Positions 48,793 to 57,630 of a DNA stretch of 64,000 nucleotides are shown piece after piece. A program made the translations under genes and the position numbers. This DNA is from JAKFEW01 sp036675505 (GTDB lineage Bacteria; Cyanobacteriota; Sericytochromatia; S15B-MN24; JAQBPE01). The notes beneath the pieces are model-generated. The model was not told the origin of the DNA, searched no databases, and worked only from the letters and a program-made list of their open reading frames with translations. The stretch is taken from the NCBI GenBank assembly GCA_036675505.1, contig JAKFEW010000018.1:1-64000 (forward strand), in the 5' to 3' direction. Each line of letters starts with the position of its first letter. Within the stretch, counting starts at the first letter, position 1.

Positions 48793-48835
48793 GCGCGGGT
48801 CGTTACGCGGGGGCGGCCCAGTGCAGATCCGTTCG

Positions 48836-48862
48836 AGGCGGCCGGCGCTGACCGCCGGCCTC
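48836..48862. terminator. Strong hairpin between convergent genes
   Basis: GGCCGGCG (48840-48847), CTGAC loop, CGCCGGCC (48853-48860), with flanking GAGG/TC pairing. It sits at the end of the desaturase gene and after the DUF445 gene. Confidence 0.55.
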
Positions 48863-49835
48863 ACGCCTCGGGCGTCGCCGCCGCGTACAACCGCCGCCAC
48901 GTCGGCGCCACGCCGTGCACCACGGCCGCGGCGTCGAGCACGCCGGCGCGGGCGAGCAGGCGGTGGGCCTCCGGCAGCCGGTAGTGCGGGATCGAGGGGA
49001 ACAGGTGGTGCTCCACGTGGTAGTGCACGTGGTGCGGGAACAGGAAGAAGTTGGCGATCGGGCCCGCCAGCGTCGTGCGGGCCGCCTGCAGCGGCGAGCC
49101 CGTGCCCGGCGGCGCGCCGTGCTCGTAGAGCGCGCGCAGCCGCAGCAAGACTTGGTAGATGGTCAGCAGCGGCAGCATCCAGAGGGCGTAGGCCAGCCAC
49201 TGGCCGCTCGCCGCGGCAGCGGCCAGCATGGCGAGCTGGGCCGTAGCGACGATGAGCTGGTCCCGCTTGATTTCGGGCGAGCGCGCCGCGCGCGGCGTCG
49301 CCTCACCAGTCGGAGCCTGGCCCGCGACGCCGCCGTACAGGTAGCGCAGGTTCTTGAGGGTCGTGAGCCCGAGCAGGTCCTGGATCAGCTTGCGCAGCAG
49401 GTAGCCGCGCCCGCGCGGGTAGCCGGCCATCAGCGCCATGTCCGGGTCGCGCTCGGTGTAGAGAAACTGGTGGTGCTGGCCGTGGACCTGGCGGTAGGTG
49501 ACGAGCGACAGCCCGATCGGGCAGGCGCACAGCCGGCCCACGAGGTCGTTGAGCCAGCGCCGCCCGAACAAGCGGTGGTGAGCCGCCTCGTGGCCGAGGA
49601 TCGCGAGCGAGTGCTGCAGGGCCGCGAGCACGATCACGCCGGCCAGGCAGACCAGCGGGTGCGGGTCGTAGAGCACGGCCGCGAAGGTCGCCCCGATCAG
49701 GCCCCAGGTGCTCACGACCGACCAGGTCGCGCGCAGCGGCGAGAGCTCGGACAGGCGCCGCACCTCGGCGGGCGGGATCGCCTGCGCGAGCACGCGTTTC
49801 ATGCGGACGGAGCGGGCCAGGCGTTGGTCTTCCAT
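48861..49835 (-). CDS. Membrane fatty-acid desaturase
   Basis: 324 residues. Three histidine boxes: HEAAHHR (about 82-88), HGQHH (about 115-119) and HYHVEHHLFPSIPHYRL near the C-terminus, together the di-iron ligand set of FADS-like desaturases/hydroxylases. Hydrophobic segments surround them ('WGLIGATFAAVLYDPHPLVCLAGVIVLAALQ', 'LAMLAAAAASGQWLAYALWMLPLLTIYQVL'). It probably introduces double bonds into lipids or carotenoids; exact substrate unknown. AAAGGT is immediately before the ATG with TAATAT upstream. Confidence 0.92.
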   Translation of the reverse strand: MEDQRLARSVRMKRVLAQAIPPAEVRRLSELSPLRATWSVVSTWGLIGATFAAVLYDPHPLVCLAGVIVLAALQHSLAILGHEAAHHRLFGRRWLNDLVGRLCACPIGLSLVTYRQVHGQHHQFLYTERDPDMALMAGYPRGRGYLLRKLIQDLLGLTTLKNLRYLYGGVAGQAPTGEATPRAARSPEIKRDQLIVATAQLAMLAAAAASGQWLAYALWMLPLLTIYQVLLRLRALYEHGAPPGTGSPLQAARTTLAGPIANFFLFPHHVHYHVEHHLFPSIPHYRLPEAHRLLARAGVLDAAAVVHGVAPTWRRLYAAATPEA

Positions 49836-49890
49836 ACCTTTATATTACCCCCGACGTGGGTGCTGGTCGGGGGCGGTGAGCTCGAGGCCC

Positions 49891-50079
49891 TTACGAGCAC
49901 TTGCGACGTCCTCCCAGCCGCTTTGGCGCGCCCAGGGACGCGAGACGGACGTTGACCTCGCCGAGGTCGAAGGCAGTCGGGTCCCAGTCATCCGGCGGGC
50001 AAGCGCCGGCGCCTTCGAGGCAGACCGGTGGAGAGGCCGTGTCGAGAAGCCTTCGTCGAGGTCGAAAATCGTTCAGCAA
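49891..50079 (-). pseudogene. Remnant of a plasmid pRiA4b ORF-3-like protein
   Basis: The frame reads 'VCLEGAGACPPDDW' followed by 'DPTAFDLGEVNVRLASL'. The family has 'CL.G.raCPPEDcGG...' and, about 40 residues later, '..FDPeaFDleevN.rL'. Here the two motifs are fused, so the middle is deleted and the N-terminal domain is missing. The rest of 49836-50182 contains no gene I can support. Confidence 0.5.
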
Positions 50080-50182
50080 TGATGCCCCTGTCGAATATTA
50101 TTCAGAAGCGAATCGGGTACGCGCCCGGCCCCGCGTCAGGACGGGGACGTTGGGCGCTCGCTCGAGAGGCGCATACGTCCCC

Positions 50183-50947
50183 TTATCGTTCGAGCTCATC
50201 GTGATCGCTCATGACAAAAGGAAGAAGTCGATCGACCACGTGATTCAGCGTCGCCAATTCCGGTTCGAAGCTGCCATCAGCGCGGTAAATGGGCCGCAAG
50301 CTCCAGGCGATCTCCGCTTCGAGCAACCGCCCCCGCAGGCCGCTCGGCATGCCGGTCATGAGGAGGTCGGCGACCCGGTAGTCCCCGCCGAACCGTTCAA
50401 TCTGGGCCTGCACGAACCTGAGCGTGGCAGCATCGGGCAATACGGGGCGATTCTCCCGCGCGATGCCGGTCCACATGCGCTTCAGGAATACAGCGAACCG
50501 ATCTTCGAGATCCTCGCCGCGCATCCTGCCAGAAGCGTCGAACCGCGTTTCTACCAGAAGCGTTTGGGATCCATTGGCGAGCTGCAACCACCGGCGAGAT
50601 TGCCGTCCTCTCAACGTTTCATGGGGGTGGAACGCGAAGGTGAGCGGACCAGATTGCAAGGAAACAGGTCCCGCGACGAGGCCGGAACTCCGTGCCGCGG
50701 GTGCGCTTTGGATGAGCCGCTCGCGCGCGATCAGTCCTTCGGCGATCAGCCCCAAAAATGGAACGAAGAGGTCCGGCAGCGCCGGCGGAGCCGGCAACAA
50801 GCGCGGCTGGTGAACATCGACGATACGCAGCTTGCGCCGGCCGACTTTCAGGTCGACGTAGCGTGCGAACCCGCCGTCTACGGTTTCACACCCCAGGCAA
50901 TACCGGGCTTCCAGCGGGCCCTCGCGGACGACGTATACGATGCTCAT
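50183..50947 (-). CDS. Hypothetical protein, 254 aa
   Basis: Not recognised. ATG with GAGGAT 8 bases upstream. Starts MSIVYVVREGPLEARYCLGCETVDGG with a CxxC pair (YCLGCET) and continues with mixed strands and an Arg-rich middle; near the end, 'RGRLLEAEIAWSLRPIYRADGSFEPELATLNHVVDRLLPFV'. No signal or membrane segment. It lies alone between the pRiA4b remnant and the lipoprotein at 51011. Confidence 0.6.
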   Translation of the reverse strand: MSIVYVVREGPLEARYCLGCETVDGGFARYVDLKVGRRKLRIVDVHQPRLLPAPPALPDLFVPFLGLIAEGLIARERLIQSAPAARSSGLVAGPVSLQSGPLTFAFHPHETLRGRQSRRWLQLANGSQTLLVETRFDASGRMRGEDLEDRFAVFLKRMWTGIARENRPVLPDAATLRFVQAQIERFGGDYRVADLLMTGMPSGLRGRLLEAEIAWSLRPIYRADGSFEPELATLNHVVDRLLPFVMSDHDELER

Positions 50948-51010
50948 GAGTTCTATCCTCGTTCGCAGGCCGATCAGCCCTTTAAGATCTGCTGGAGCCG
51001 GTCCCCTCCG

Positions 51011-52387
51011 TCAAGGGCTCCGAGGCACCTGGCCGGCCTCCGGGAAGGCGATCGCCGGCGCCGGCGGCGGAGGCGGGGGCGCCGTGGGCGGGTGGAGGCT
51101 CGCGCTGGGGTCGGGCGTCGCGATCGGCCCGCGCGGCGACCACAGGTCGGCCCAGAGCCCCTGCCAGCCGGCCTCGTCGTGCGCGACCACGGGCGTGGTG
51201 AAGCCGCTCGCCCAGTGCGGGAAGTACGGCCCCGCGATCGGCCGGGTCGGCGGCGGGTCGGCCTGGATCGCGTGAAGCACGTAGCCCATGCGCTCGCCCG
51301 CCCGCACCTCGAGCACGAGCCCGCCCGGGGCGAGCGGGCGCAGCTGGTTGCCCACGAGCTCGGCCCGCGCGGCCGTGCGGGCCGCGAGCGACCACTGGAG
51401 CGGCTCGCCCACCCAGCCCGCAGGCAGGGCGAAGGGCTGTCCCACCGTCAGCACGCGGCCCTCGACGCCCGCGAAGGGGTCCGGCACGGGCAGGGTCAGC
51501 GGGCCTGTGGGGCAGCCGATGCGGTCCTCGCAGGTGTAGTCGACCACCGTCGTCGCCGGGAGCCGGGCCGTGCGGTACACGCGCAGGCTCGTCGACTCCG
51601 ACGACGGCCCCGGCGCCCCGGACCACACCACCGGCCGCACGGCCACCACCCGGCCCGCGCCCGCGGGATCCACCTCGGCGAGCACCGGCGGGTGGCCGCC
51701 GGTCGAGGTCGCCGCGAGCAGCACGAGCGACTGCGTCTCCCAGTCCACGTCCGGGGCCGGGCGGGGCGAGGCCGCGGAATCGATGTAGCGATCTTGCTGC
51801 CGGCTGGCCTCCCAGTAGCGCGCCCACTCGACGGCCGAGCGGATCACGTAGACGCCGTCCAGCGGCCGCGGCCCCGCGACCCTGCGGCCCGGATAGCCCG
51901 GGTCCGGCGTGCCCGGTGCGGGCGTGGCGACGCCTACGAGCAGGACCTCGGCGTCCGCTGCCGCAGTGCTCGTGAAGAGCCGGATGGGGCCCGGGGCTGT
52001 CACGGCGACCGTGCAGCGGCCCTCCGCCTGGTCCACGATCCGCGCCCGGGCGGCCGAGGCCACGTCGAGCCGCCAGGTGGCCGCGCTGCCCACCGGCGTC
52101 CCATTCTCAGGCACGAGCGCCGTCAGCTGCACGGTCTGCCCGACGGGCACGCCGGGGTCGCGAACATAACCGACACCGAGGCGCCCGCGGGAGGAGGCCG
52201 TGGGCGTGGCGACGGGCGGGGCCGGGGACGCCGGGGGCGGACTCGTAGGGGGCGGCGTCGAGGCGGCGGGGGTGGCGGGCGCCGGCGGAAGGGACGTCGT
52301 CTGAGTCACCGGGGGCGTGGGCGCCTGGACCTGGCAGGCGGCGAGGAGCGCTACCCCGAGGAGGCCGCTGGCGAACGGGCGTGTCAT
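51011..52387 (-). CDS. Secreted lipoprotein with Ig-like and unknown domains
   Basis: 458 residues from the ATG at 52387 (AAGGGAG 9 bases upstream; longer frame rejected). Signal with lipobox LLGVALLAAC. A Pro/Thr/Ala/Ser linker (about 20-75) carries many PP pairs. About 80-180 looks like a bacterial Ig-like strand set ('GVPVGQTVQLTALVPENGTPVGSAATWRLDV...CTVAVTAPGPIRLFTST'). About 195-300 ('DGVYVIRSAVEWARYWEAS...VDWETQSLVLLAA') recalls protease-complex/PrcB-C-like domains that begin 'v.t..ew...w'. The C-terminal part is a second strand-rich domain. Envelope protein of unknown function. Confidence 0.72.
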   Translation of the reverse strand: MTRPFASGLLGVALLAACQVQAPTPPVTQTTSLPPAPATPAASTPPPTSPPPASPAPPVATPTASSRGRLGVGYVRDPGVPVGQTVQLTALVPENGTPVGSAATWRLDVASAARARIVDQAEGRCTVAVTAPGPIRLFTSTAAADAEVLLVGVATPAPGTPDPGYPGRRVAGPRPLDGVYVIRSAVEWARYWEASRQQDRYIDSAASPRPAPDVDWETQSLVLLAATSTGGHPPVLAEVDPAGAGRVVAVRPVVWSGAPGPSSESTSLRVYRTARLPATTVVDYTCEDRIGCPTGPLTLPVPDPFAGVEGRVLTVGQPFALPAGWVGEPLQWSLAARTAARAELVGNQLRPLAPGGLVLEVRAGERMGYVLHAIQADPPPTRPIAGPYFPHWASGFTTPVVAHDEAGWQGLWADLWSPRGPIATPDPSASLHPPTAPPPPPPAPAIAFPEAGQVPRSP

Positions 52388-52563
52388 CGTGTGGCTCCCT
52401 TCTCGTGGCGCCCTCGATGTTACCGGGTCGCTGCGCCCGCGGGCGTGCCTGCGGCGACGGACGCTGTGTGAGATTTTCCTGTTTGCCAATCCGGTTCGTG
52501 GACCATCGCGGCCGGGCTGCCCGCGGGTGCCGGACGCCGGGCGAGCGGGTATGGGGCCGAGCG

Positions 52564-53181
52564 ATGGCCCCGAGTCTCTCGTTACCCGCCGTGCTCATGC
52601 CGGCGATCGCGCTCTCGATCCTCGCCGCGGGCGCGTGGACGTACTTTCACGAGCCCGCGGCCCGCTGGCGCGGCGAGCCCGCGCCAGCCGATCCGATTCA
52701 AACCACCGCGGACCTCCCCGGCCCTTTCGCGCATGAGGCCTTCACCATCACGCCGCTGGCCCGTTACACCACGACCGCCGTCGTGCTCGCGCGGGCCCGC
52801 TACCACATGGACCAGCAGGCGGCGCTGGCGCCGGTCGACCTCGCGCTGGGCTGGGGGCCGATGTCGGGGGCCGAGGTGATCAACGGGCTGTCGATCAGCC
52901 AGTCGGGGCGCTGGTACGAGTACCGCTGGGCGGACGAGCCGCCGATCGACCCGGGGGCGATCGCGACGCACTCGGCGAACACGCATTGCCTGCCGGCGCC
53001 GCGGGTGCGGAACAAGCTGCTCGGCGTGAGCCGGCACGACCTTGTCACCCTGGACGGCTACCTCGTGGAGGTGACGAGGCCGGACGGCTGGAGCTGGACG
53101 TCGTCGTTGAGCCGCGACGACACAGGGGGCGGGTCGTGCGAGGTGTTCTGGGTGACGCAGGTGAAGCACCGGCGGCCATGA
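52564..53181 (+). CDS. Periplasm-facing membrane-anchored protein, unknown function
   Basis: 205 residues; ATG at 52564. One N-terminal membrane anchor (LPAVLMPAIALSILAAGAWTYF). The mature part has 'FTITPLARYTTTAVVLARARYHMDQQAALAPVDLALGWGPMSG', 'WYEYRW', 'HSANTHCLPAP' and 'DLVTLDGYLVEVTRPDGWSWTSSLSRDDTGGGSCEVFWV'. I have seen this conserved layout in uncharacterised proteobacterial proteins but cannot name the family. The stop TGA overlaps the next small frame's ATG. Confidence 0.7.
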   Translation: MAPSLSLPAVLMPAIALSILAAGAWTYFHEPAARWRGEPAPADPIQTTADLPGPFAHEAFTITPLARYTTTAVVLARARYHMDQQAALAPVDLALGWGPMSGAEVINGLSISQSGRWYEYRWADEPPIDPGAIATHSANTHCLPAPRVRNKLLGVSRHDLVTLDGYLVEVTRPDGWSWTSSLSRDDTGGGSCEVFWVTQVKHRRP

Positions 53182-53426
53182 TGGTTACGCTGGCCGTTCC
53201 TCACGGCCCGGCTGTGCATACATCGTCCGCTTGGGAAACGGCTAAGTCACGCCCCACTACCCTCAACGAAGTAACCCGCCAGTTTGAGGATACGCTTGCG
53301 CGCATAGCCTTGGCGGGTGTTATTGCCCTCCAAGGTAACCCATGGAGAGGCCACAAGAAAGTCCTCTATCGAAAAAACGGTCGAGAGCATAGCTCAAAAC
53401 AGGTGATCGTGGAGCGCCACAAGTGA
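53181..53426 (+). CDS. Possible small protein, 81 aa
   Basis: ATG pair at 53178/53181 overlapping the preceding stop. The product contains 'TLNEVTRQFEDTLARIALAGVIALQG' (amphipathic helix) and a basic tail. Not recognised, and GC is lower than in its neighbours. The remaining stretch 53427-53603 shows only a ribosome site for the next gene. Could equally be non-coding. Confidence 0.3.
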   Translation: MVTLAVPHGPAVHTSSAWETAKSRPTTLNEVTRQFEDTLARIALAGVIALQGNPWRGHKKVLYRKNGREHSSKQVIVERHK

Positions 53427-53603
53427 GACAGCCGGCACGGCCTGGAACATGCAACTCGTGAGCGGACGACAAGCGCAGGTTCCCGCGGCGCTCGCCCGCA
53501 AGCGCCCGTCACCGCTGATGCCGGAACGGGTTCCGCCGGCTCTGCCTGGCGCTCTACCACCGGGCCTCCCGCCAACACGGGTAGAAAGCAAGCGGAGGTC
53601 CGC

Positions 53604-54143
53604 ATGGCTATAACCACTTTGCTCATCGCCGCCGCAGTCGTATTCTTCCTGCTCGTACTCGTAGGGGGCGCCGCTGCGTTGATGCCCAGGCTGCGCAACG
53701 CCGAAGATCGAGACTCCAGCGGGGCTGTCGATTTTCTACTCGAGGCTAAACCTTACTTCTTTACACCGGCCGAGAACAAGTTCTACGGCGAGCTCGTCGC
53801 AACCGCCGACGACATGGGACTTCTGGTCTTCCCCAAGGTCGGCCTGAACGACTTCCTCAAGGACAAGCCAGGCGCGGCGAAGGGCCAATACAACCGCTAC
53901 GCACAGCTGCACATCGACTTCCTGCTCGTGAGCAAGCAGGAATACCGCCCCGTCGCGGGCATCGAGCTCGACGGTGCCAGCCACCAGGGCACGCGACAAC
54001 AGGCGCGCGACCAGAAGAAAAACGCCGCATTCAAGGCGGCGGGGCTCCCGCTGCTGCGGTTCATCAACCACACGACGATCACCCCGGCGCAGCTGCGCCA
54101 GAAGCTCGAAGACGGGACAGGGCTTCCGGCGGGAGTCGCCTAA
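53604..54143 (+). CDS. DUF2726 domain protein with N-terminal membrane anchor
   Basis: 179 residues; ATG with GCGGAGG upstream. TM about 3-27 (ITTLLIAAAVVFFLLVLVGGAAALM). DUF2726 core: 'FTPAENKFYGELVATADDMGLLVFPKVGLNDFL', 'HIDFLLVSKQEYRPVAGIELDGASHQGTRQQARDQKKNAAFKAAGLPLLRF'. DUF2726 is a PD-(D/E)XK-like fold often membrane- or topoisomerase-linked; the ligands D, E/D and K are visible (HIDF, IELDG, DQKK). Its 3' end overlaps the stop of the convergent helicase by 4 bases. Confidence 0.88.
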   Translation: MAITTLLIAAAVVFFLLVLVGGAAALMPRLRNAEDRDSSGAVDFLLEAKPYFFTPAENKFYGELVATADDMGLLVFPKVGLNDFLKDKPGAAKGQYNRYAQLHIDFLLVSKQEYRPVAGIELDGASHQGTRQQARDQKKNAAFKAAGLPLLRFINHTTITPAQLRQKLEDGTGLPAGVA

Positions 54144-57100
54144 TCGGGGGCAGTCTCAGGCACTGCCGGTACCGCGCGTTGGGGCGCCGGCCCGGCTCGG
54201 TACGCGGTGATCTCGAGCGTCGCCGGATCATCCGGCGCGGGGGCGATGCGCACGCGATTGCCGCGCTGGGGCAGGTAGCCGCCCGCGCCGAACATGGCCT
54301 CGAGCTCCTGGGTGAGCAGGTTCGGTTCGCCAGCGCCGTCGTCGGGCCGCGCCTTGAGCACGTTGATCGCGATCTTGGCGAACTTCGCCCACAGCCGCTT
54401 GCCGTTCATGCGGACGGCCACCCAGCCCTGGCCGCGCGGGATGGGGGCTTGCTCGTCGGTGCCGAGCATGACGATGCCGCGGTCCTCGCCGCCGTTGATG
54501 ACGTTGAAGACGTTGCGGCGCTCGAACCGCACCTCGAAGTACTCGGCCAGCCGGAACTCGGCCCGTTCCAGCATGGCGGCTTCGAGCAACGCCGGCTCGG
54601 ACACCGGCGGGCCGCTGTAAGCGAGCGCGCCCGCGTCCTCGTCGAGGGTGAAGTACACCTGGCGCTCGCCCTTCGCTCCGGCGTTGGTCCAGGCCGCGAG
54701 CGGGTTCTTGAGCAGGTAGGTGCGCAGCTGTGCGTCGCTGACCTCGGCGATCGCCACGATCTCCGTCCGCTCCAGGTCTCGGGCGTGGCGCACCGATTCC
54801 AGGAAGTACGCCCGGAAAGCCGCGACGAGCGCATCCAGCGAGACCGGCGCGTTCAGGCCGCCGAGGCGCAGGAATGCGAGCAGCACCACCATCTTGTAGG
54901 ACTTCGTCATGGGCGTCTTTTCGAGCTCGGCGAGCAACCCACCCGCCTCCGCCTCGAGCCGCTGCTCCTCGGGCGACAGGGCGCCCAGCCCTTCGCGGAA
55001 GCGGTTCCAGGAGCCGAACTCCTGCCGGTACAGCCGCACGTCGTAGCGGCCCCAGCGCTGCAGCTCGAGCATCGTCGGGCGGTGGCCGAGTTCCTCGACG
55101 ACCTCCTCGTAGGCCGCCACCAGGCGAAGCCTACGCGGCTCGCCGCGCGCGGCCATCTCGCGGATGAGGTCGATCGCGCGCAGGTCGAAGTGGACCTCGA
55201 CGCCCGGCGGCAGCGCGATGGCGCCCGCCGCGAACTCCGCGACCACCTTGCGCAGCGCGGCCGGATCGGGCTCGTCGTCAAGCCGGCCGAGGATCAGCGG
55301 CACCTTGTAGTGCGCGCGGCGGTAGTTGCCGATGAAGTCCAGCACGGTCAGGAATTCCTTGCCCGCAGCGAGCCTGAGGCCGCGGCCGAGCTGCTGGAGG
55401 AAGATGGTCACGGACTCGGTCGGGCGCAGGAAGAGCACCAGGTCGATCTCGGGGATGTCGACGCCCTCGTTGAAGAGGTCGACCGTGAAGAGCACGCGCA
55501 GCTCGCCGCGGCGGAAGCGGGCGATCGCCTCGGCCCGGTCCGGCGCGCCGGGGCCGGAGTGCACCGCGAGCGACGGGATGCCGCTGGCGGTGAAGTGCGC
55601 GGCCATGAACTCCGCGTGCGCGATCGAGACGCAGAAGCCGACCGCCGCGCGGGACGGGTGCTGCTGGTAGGCCGCCAGGGTCGCCTGGGCGCGCTCCTGC
55701 GTGCCGACCACCCGCGCCAGCGCCTCCGCGTCGTAGCGCCCATTGCGCCAGGGGATCGCGGCGTAGTCGGTCGCGTCGAAGATGCCGTGGTAGCGGAAGG
55801 GGCAGAGCCAGCCCAGCCCGATCGCCTCCATGAAGATCACACGGTACGCGACGTTGCCGTCGCAGATCGCGAAGACGTCGCGGTTGTCGCCGCGGTAGGG
55901 CGTGGCGGTGAGGCCGAGCAGGAAGCGCGGGGCGAAGTAGTGCAGCACGGCCAGGTAGCTGCGCGCCGCTGCATGGTGGAACTCGTCGACGACGATGTAG
56001 TCGAAGCGGTCGGGCGCGAAGCGCGCGAGGTGCTCGGGGCGGGCGAGGGTGCCGACGGAGGCGAATAGCACGTCGGCGTCCACGTCGTGGCGGCCGCCGC
56101 CGTAGTAGCCGAGGCGGGCGTCCGGGCGGACCTGGGCGAAGGTGCGGTGGGCCTGTTCGAGCAGCTCTTCGCGGTGGGCGAGGAAGAGCACGCGCGGGAA
56201 GGCCTGGGAGTCGAAGGCGGCGAGGAAGGTCTTACCGATGCCGGTGGCGGCGACCACCAGGGCCTTGCGCTCGCCCTGGGCACGCAGGGACTCGAGCTCG
56301 GCGATCGCCTCGCGCTGGGGCGCGTTGGGCGTCGGCGGGCCGGGGTGTGGTTCGGCGCGCTCGTCGGGCAGCGGGCGGGGCTGGCGGCGGACGCGGTAGG
56401 CGTCGATCTCGGCCTGGGTAACGGGACGCGAGAAGGGCGAGGTGAAGAGGGCGTCGAAGCGCCGCAGGAGGTCGGTGAGCGACCAGCCGTCGTCGGTCTC
56501 GCGGACCAGGTAGTTCCACTCGATGCCTGACTGGAGGGCCGAGTGCGAGAGATTGGAGGAGCCCACGAAGGCGACGTTGCGGCCGTCGGCGTGCTCGAAG
56601 ATGTAGCACTTCGCGTGGAAGCTGCGGCCGGGCTCGTGGTAGAGGCGCAGGGCGAGGTCGCCTTGCAGGGCGAGCAGCTCTTCGAGGGCCTCGGGCTCGG
56701 TGATGTCGAGGTAGTCGGAGGTGAGGAGGCGGATCGAGGTGCCGGTTGCGAGGGCGGCGGAGATGGAGGCGCTGAGGAGCTCGACGCCGCTGCGCATGCC
56801 GAAGGAGACGGCGATGCTGGCGCGGCGGCAGGTGCGGAGGTGGCGATCGAGGGCGCCGAAGAGGGGGGGATCGCCGCCGCCGTAGACGCGGTGGAGGTCG
56901 GGGGGGAGGTCGCCTAGGAGGTAGTTTTGTTCGAAGGCGCCGCGGGCCTGGCGGCGTTGTTCGCGGGTGGTCTCGACGTCGGGCCAGGGGATGCCCGCGA
57001 GGTTGGCGGCGCGGCGCATGATTTCGAGGAGGTCGGCAAGCTCGGTGGTGACCAGCTCTTGGTCTTGCCCCTGCAAAGCCTCGTAGAGCTCGGCGGCCTC

Positions 57101-57238
57101 TTCGAGGACCTTCCTGCTGACGTAGGGTGCGACCTCCCCATCTGTTAGCGACCTGACATGCGGGGTTCGTCCGTCCCTCGCGATGATCTTCGGGATCAAA
57201 TCTCTGACGAGTTTCTCGGCGTAGGGCTGGTCGTTCAC
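54140..57238 (-). CDS. MazG-like/PLD nuclease/SF2 helicase/DUF3427 multidomain protein
   Basis: 1032 residues; GTG start in the GTGA overlap with the HIT gene. About 1-100: MazG/phosphoribosyl-ATP pyrophosphohydrolase-like ('EKLVRDLIPKIIARDG', 'EEAAELYEAL', 'ELADLLEIM'; ExxE..ELAD metal motif). About 110-285: phospholipase-D nuclease with HxK 'FHAKCYIFEHADGRNVAFVGSSNLSHSAL'. About 320-670: superfamily 2 helicase (ATGIGKT, VVDEFHHA, GLTATPYRG, 'QQLGRGLR'). The rest is DUF3427 ('PMTKSYKMVVLLAFLRLGG'...). Combination of nucleotide hydrolysis, DNA cleavage and unwinding suggests phage defence; no direct evidence. Confidence 0.9.
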   Translation of the reverse strand: MNDQPYAEKLVRDLIPKIIARDGRTPHVRSLTDGEVAPYVSRKVLEEAAELYEALQGQDQELVTTELADLLEIMRRAANLAGIPWPDVETTREQRRQARGAFEQNYLLGDLPPDLHRVYGGGDPPLFGALDRHLRTCRRASIAVSFGMRSGVELLSASISAALATGTSIRLLTSDYLDITEPEALEELLALQGDLALRLYHEPGRSFHAKCYIFEHADGRNVAFVGSSNLSHSALQSGIEWNYLVRETDDGWSLTDLLRRFDALFTSPFSRPVTQAEIDAYRVRRQPRPLPDERAEPHPGPPTPNAPQREAIAELESLRAQGERKALVVAATGIGKTFLAAFDSQAFPRVLFLAHREELLEQAHRTFAQVRPDARLGYYGGGRHDVDADVLFASVGTLARPEHLARFAPDRFDYIVVDEFHHAAARSYLAVLHYFAPRFLLGLTATPYRGDNRDVFAICDGNVAYRVIFMEAIGLGWLCPFRYHGIFDATDYAAIPWRNGRYDAEALARVVGTQERAQATLAAYQQHPSRAAVGFCVSIAHAEFMAAHFTASGIPSLAVHSGPGAPDRAEAIARFRRGELRVLFTVDLFNEGVDIPEIDLVLFLRPTESVTIFLQQLGRGLRLAAGKEFLTVLDFIGNYRRAHYKVPLILGRLDDEPDPAALRKVVAEFAAGAIALPPGVEVHFDLRAIDLIREMAARGEPRRLRLVAAYEEVVEELGHRPTMLELQRWGRYDVRLYRQEFGSWNRFREGLGALSPEEQRLEAEAGGLLAELEKTPMTKSYKMVVLLAFLRLGGLNAPVSLDALVAAFRAYFLESVRHARDLERTEIVAIAEVSDAQLRTYLLKNPLAAWTNAGAKGERQVYFTLDEDAGALAYSGPPVSEPALLEAAMLERAEFRLAEYFEVRFERRNVFNVINGGEDRGIVMLGTDEQAPIPRGQGWVAVRMNGKRLWAKFAKIAINVLKARPDDGAGEPNLLTQELEAMFGAGGYLPQRGNRVRIAPAPDDPATLEITAYRAGPAPQRAVPAVPETAPD

Positions 57239-57630
57239 GTCCAGTACTTCGCCTTCTCAGGGATCACATGTCGAACGCCGCCGCGGGGATCAGGCATGTC
57301 GCCGGCGTAGCGCGGGATTACGTGGATGTGGAGGTGCATGACAGTCTGCCCGGCCGCCTCACCTAAGTTGATGCCGATGTTGAAGCCCGCCGGTGCGCGC
57401 TCAATGGTCAGGCGGGCGCAAACCTCGTCGACAAGGTCCCAGAGAGCGCGTTTTTCGTCAGGTGAGGCATCGAGGTAGTTGGGGACGTGGCGACGGAGGA
57501 CGATCAAGGTATGTCCTGGGGAAACGGGGTAGCCATCTGAAAGATAGGCGGCGAGATCATTGCCGGCTAGGTCACCTCCGTGGAACAGTCGACAAAAGGG
57601 ACAACCCGATTCCAATGTAGTAGTCGTCAT
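57235..57630 (-). CDS. HIT-family hydrolase
   Basis: 131 residues from the ATG at 57630. HIT motif 'QTVMHLHIHVIPRYAGD' (HxHxH) and N-terminal 'CPFCRLFHGG' with zinc-type Cys pair, 'GHTLIVLRRHVPNYLD' typical of HINT/Fhit-like nucleotide hydrolases. The stop overlaps the GTG of the helicase gene, so the two are one operon and translationally coupled. HIT enzymes hydrolyse nucleotidyl phosphates; together with the MazG-like domain this adds a second nucleotide-processing activity to the system. Confidence 0.9.
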   Translation of the reverse strand: MTTTTLESGCPFCRLFHGGDLAGNDLAAYLSDGYPVSPGHTLIVLRRHVPNYLDASPDEKRALWDLVDEVCARLTIERAPAGFNIGINLGEAAGQTVMHLHIHVIPRYAGDMPDPRGGVRHVIPEKAKYWT

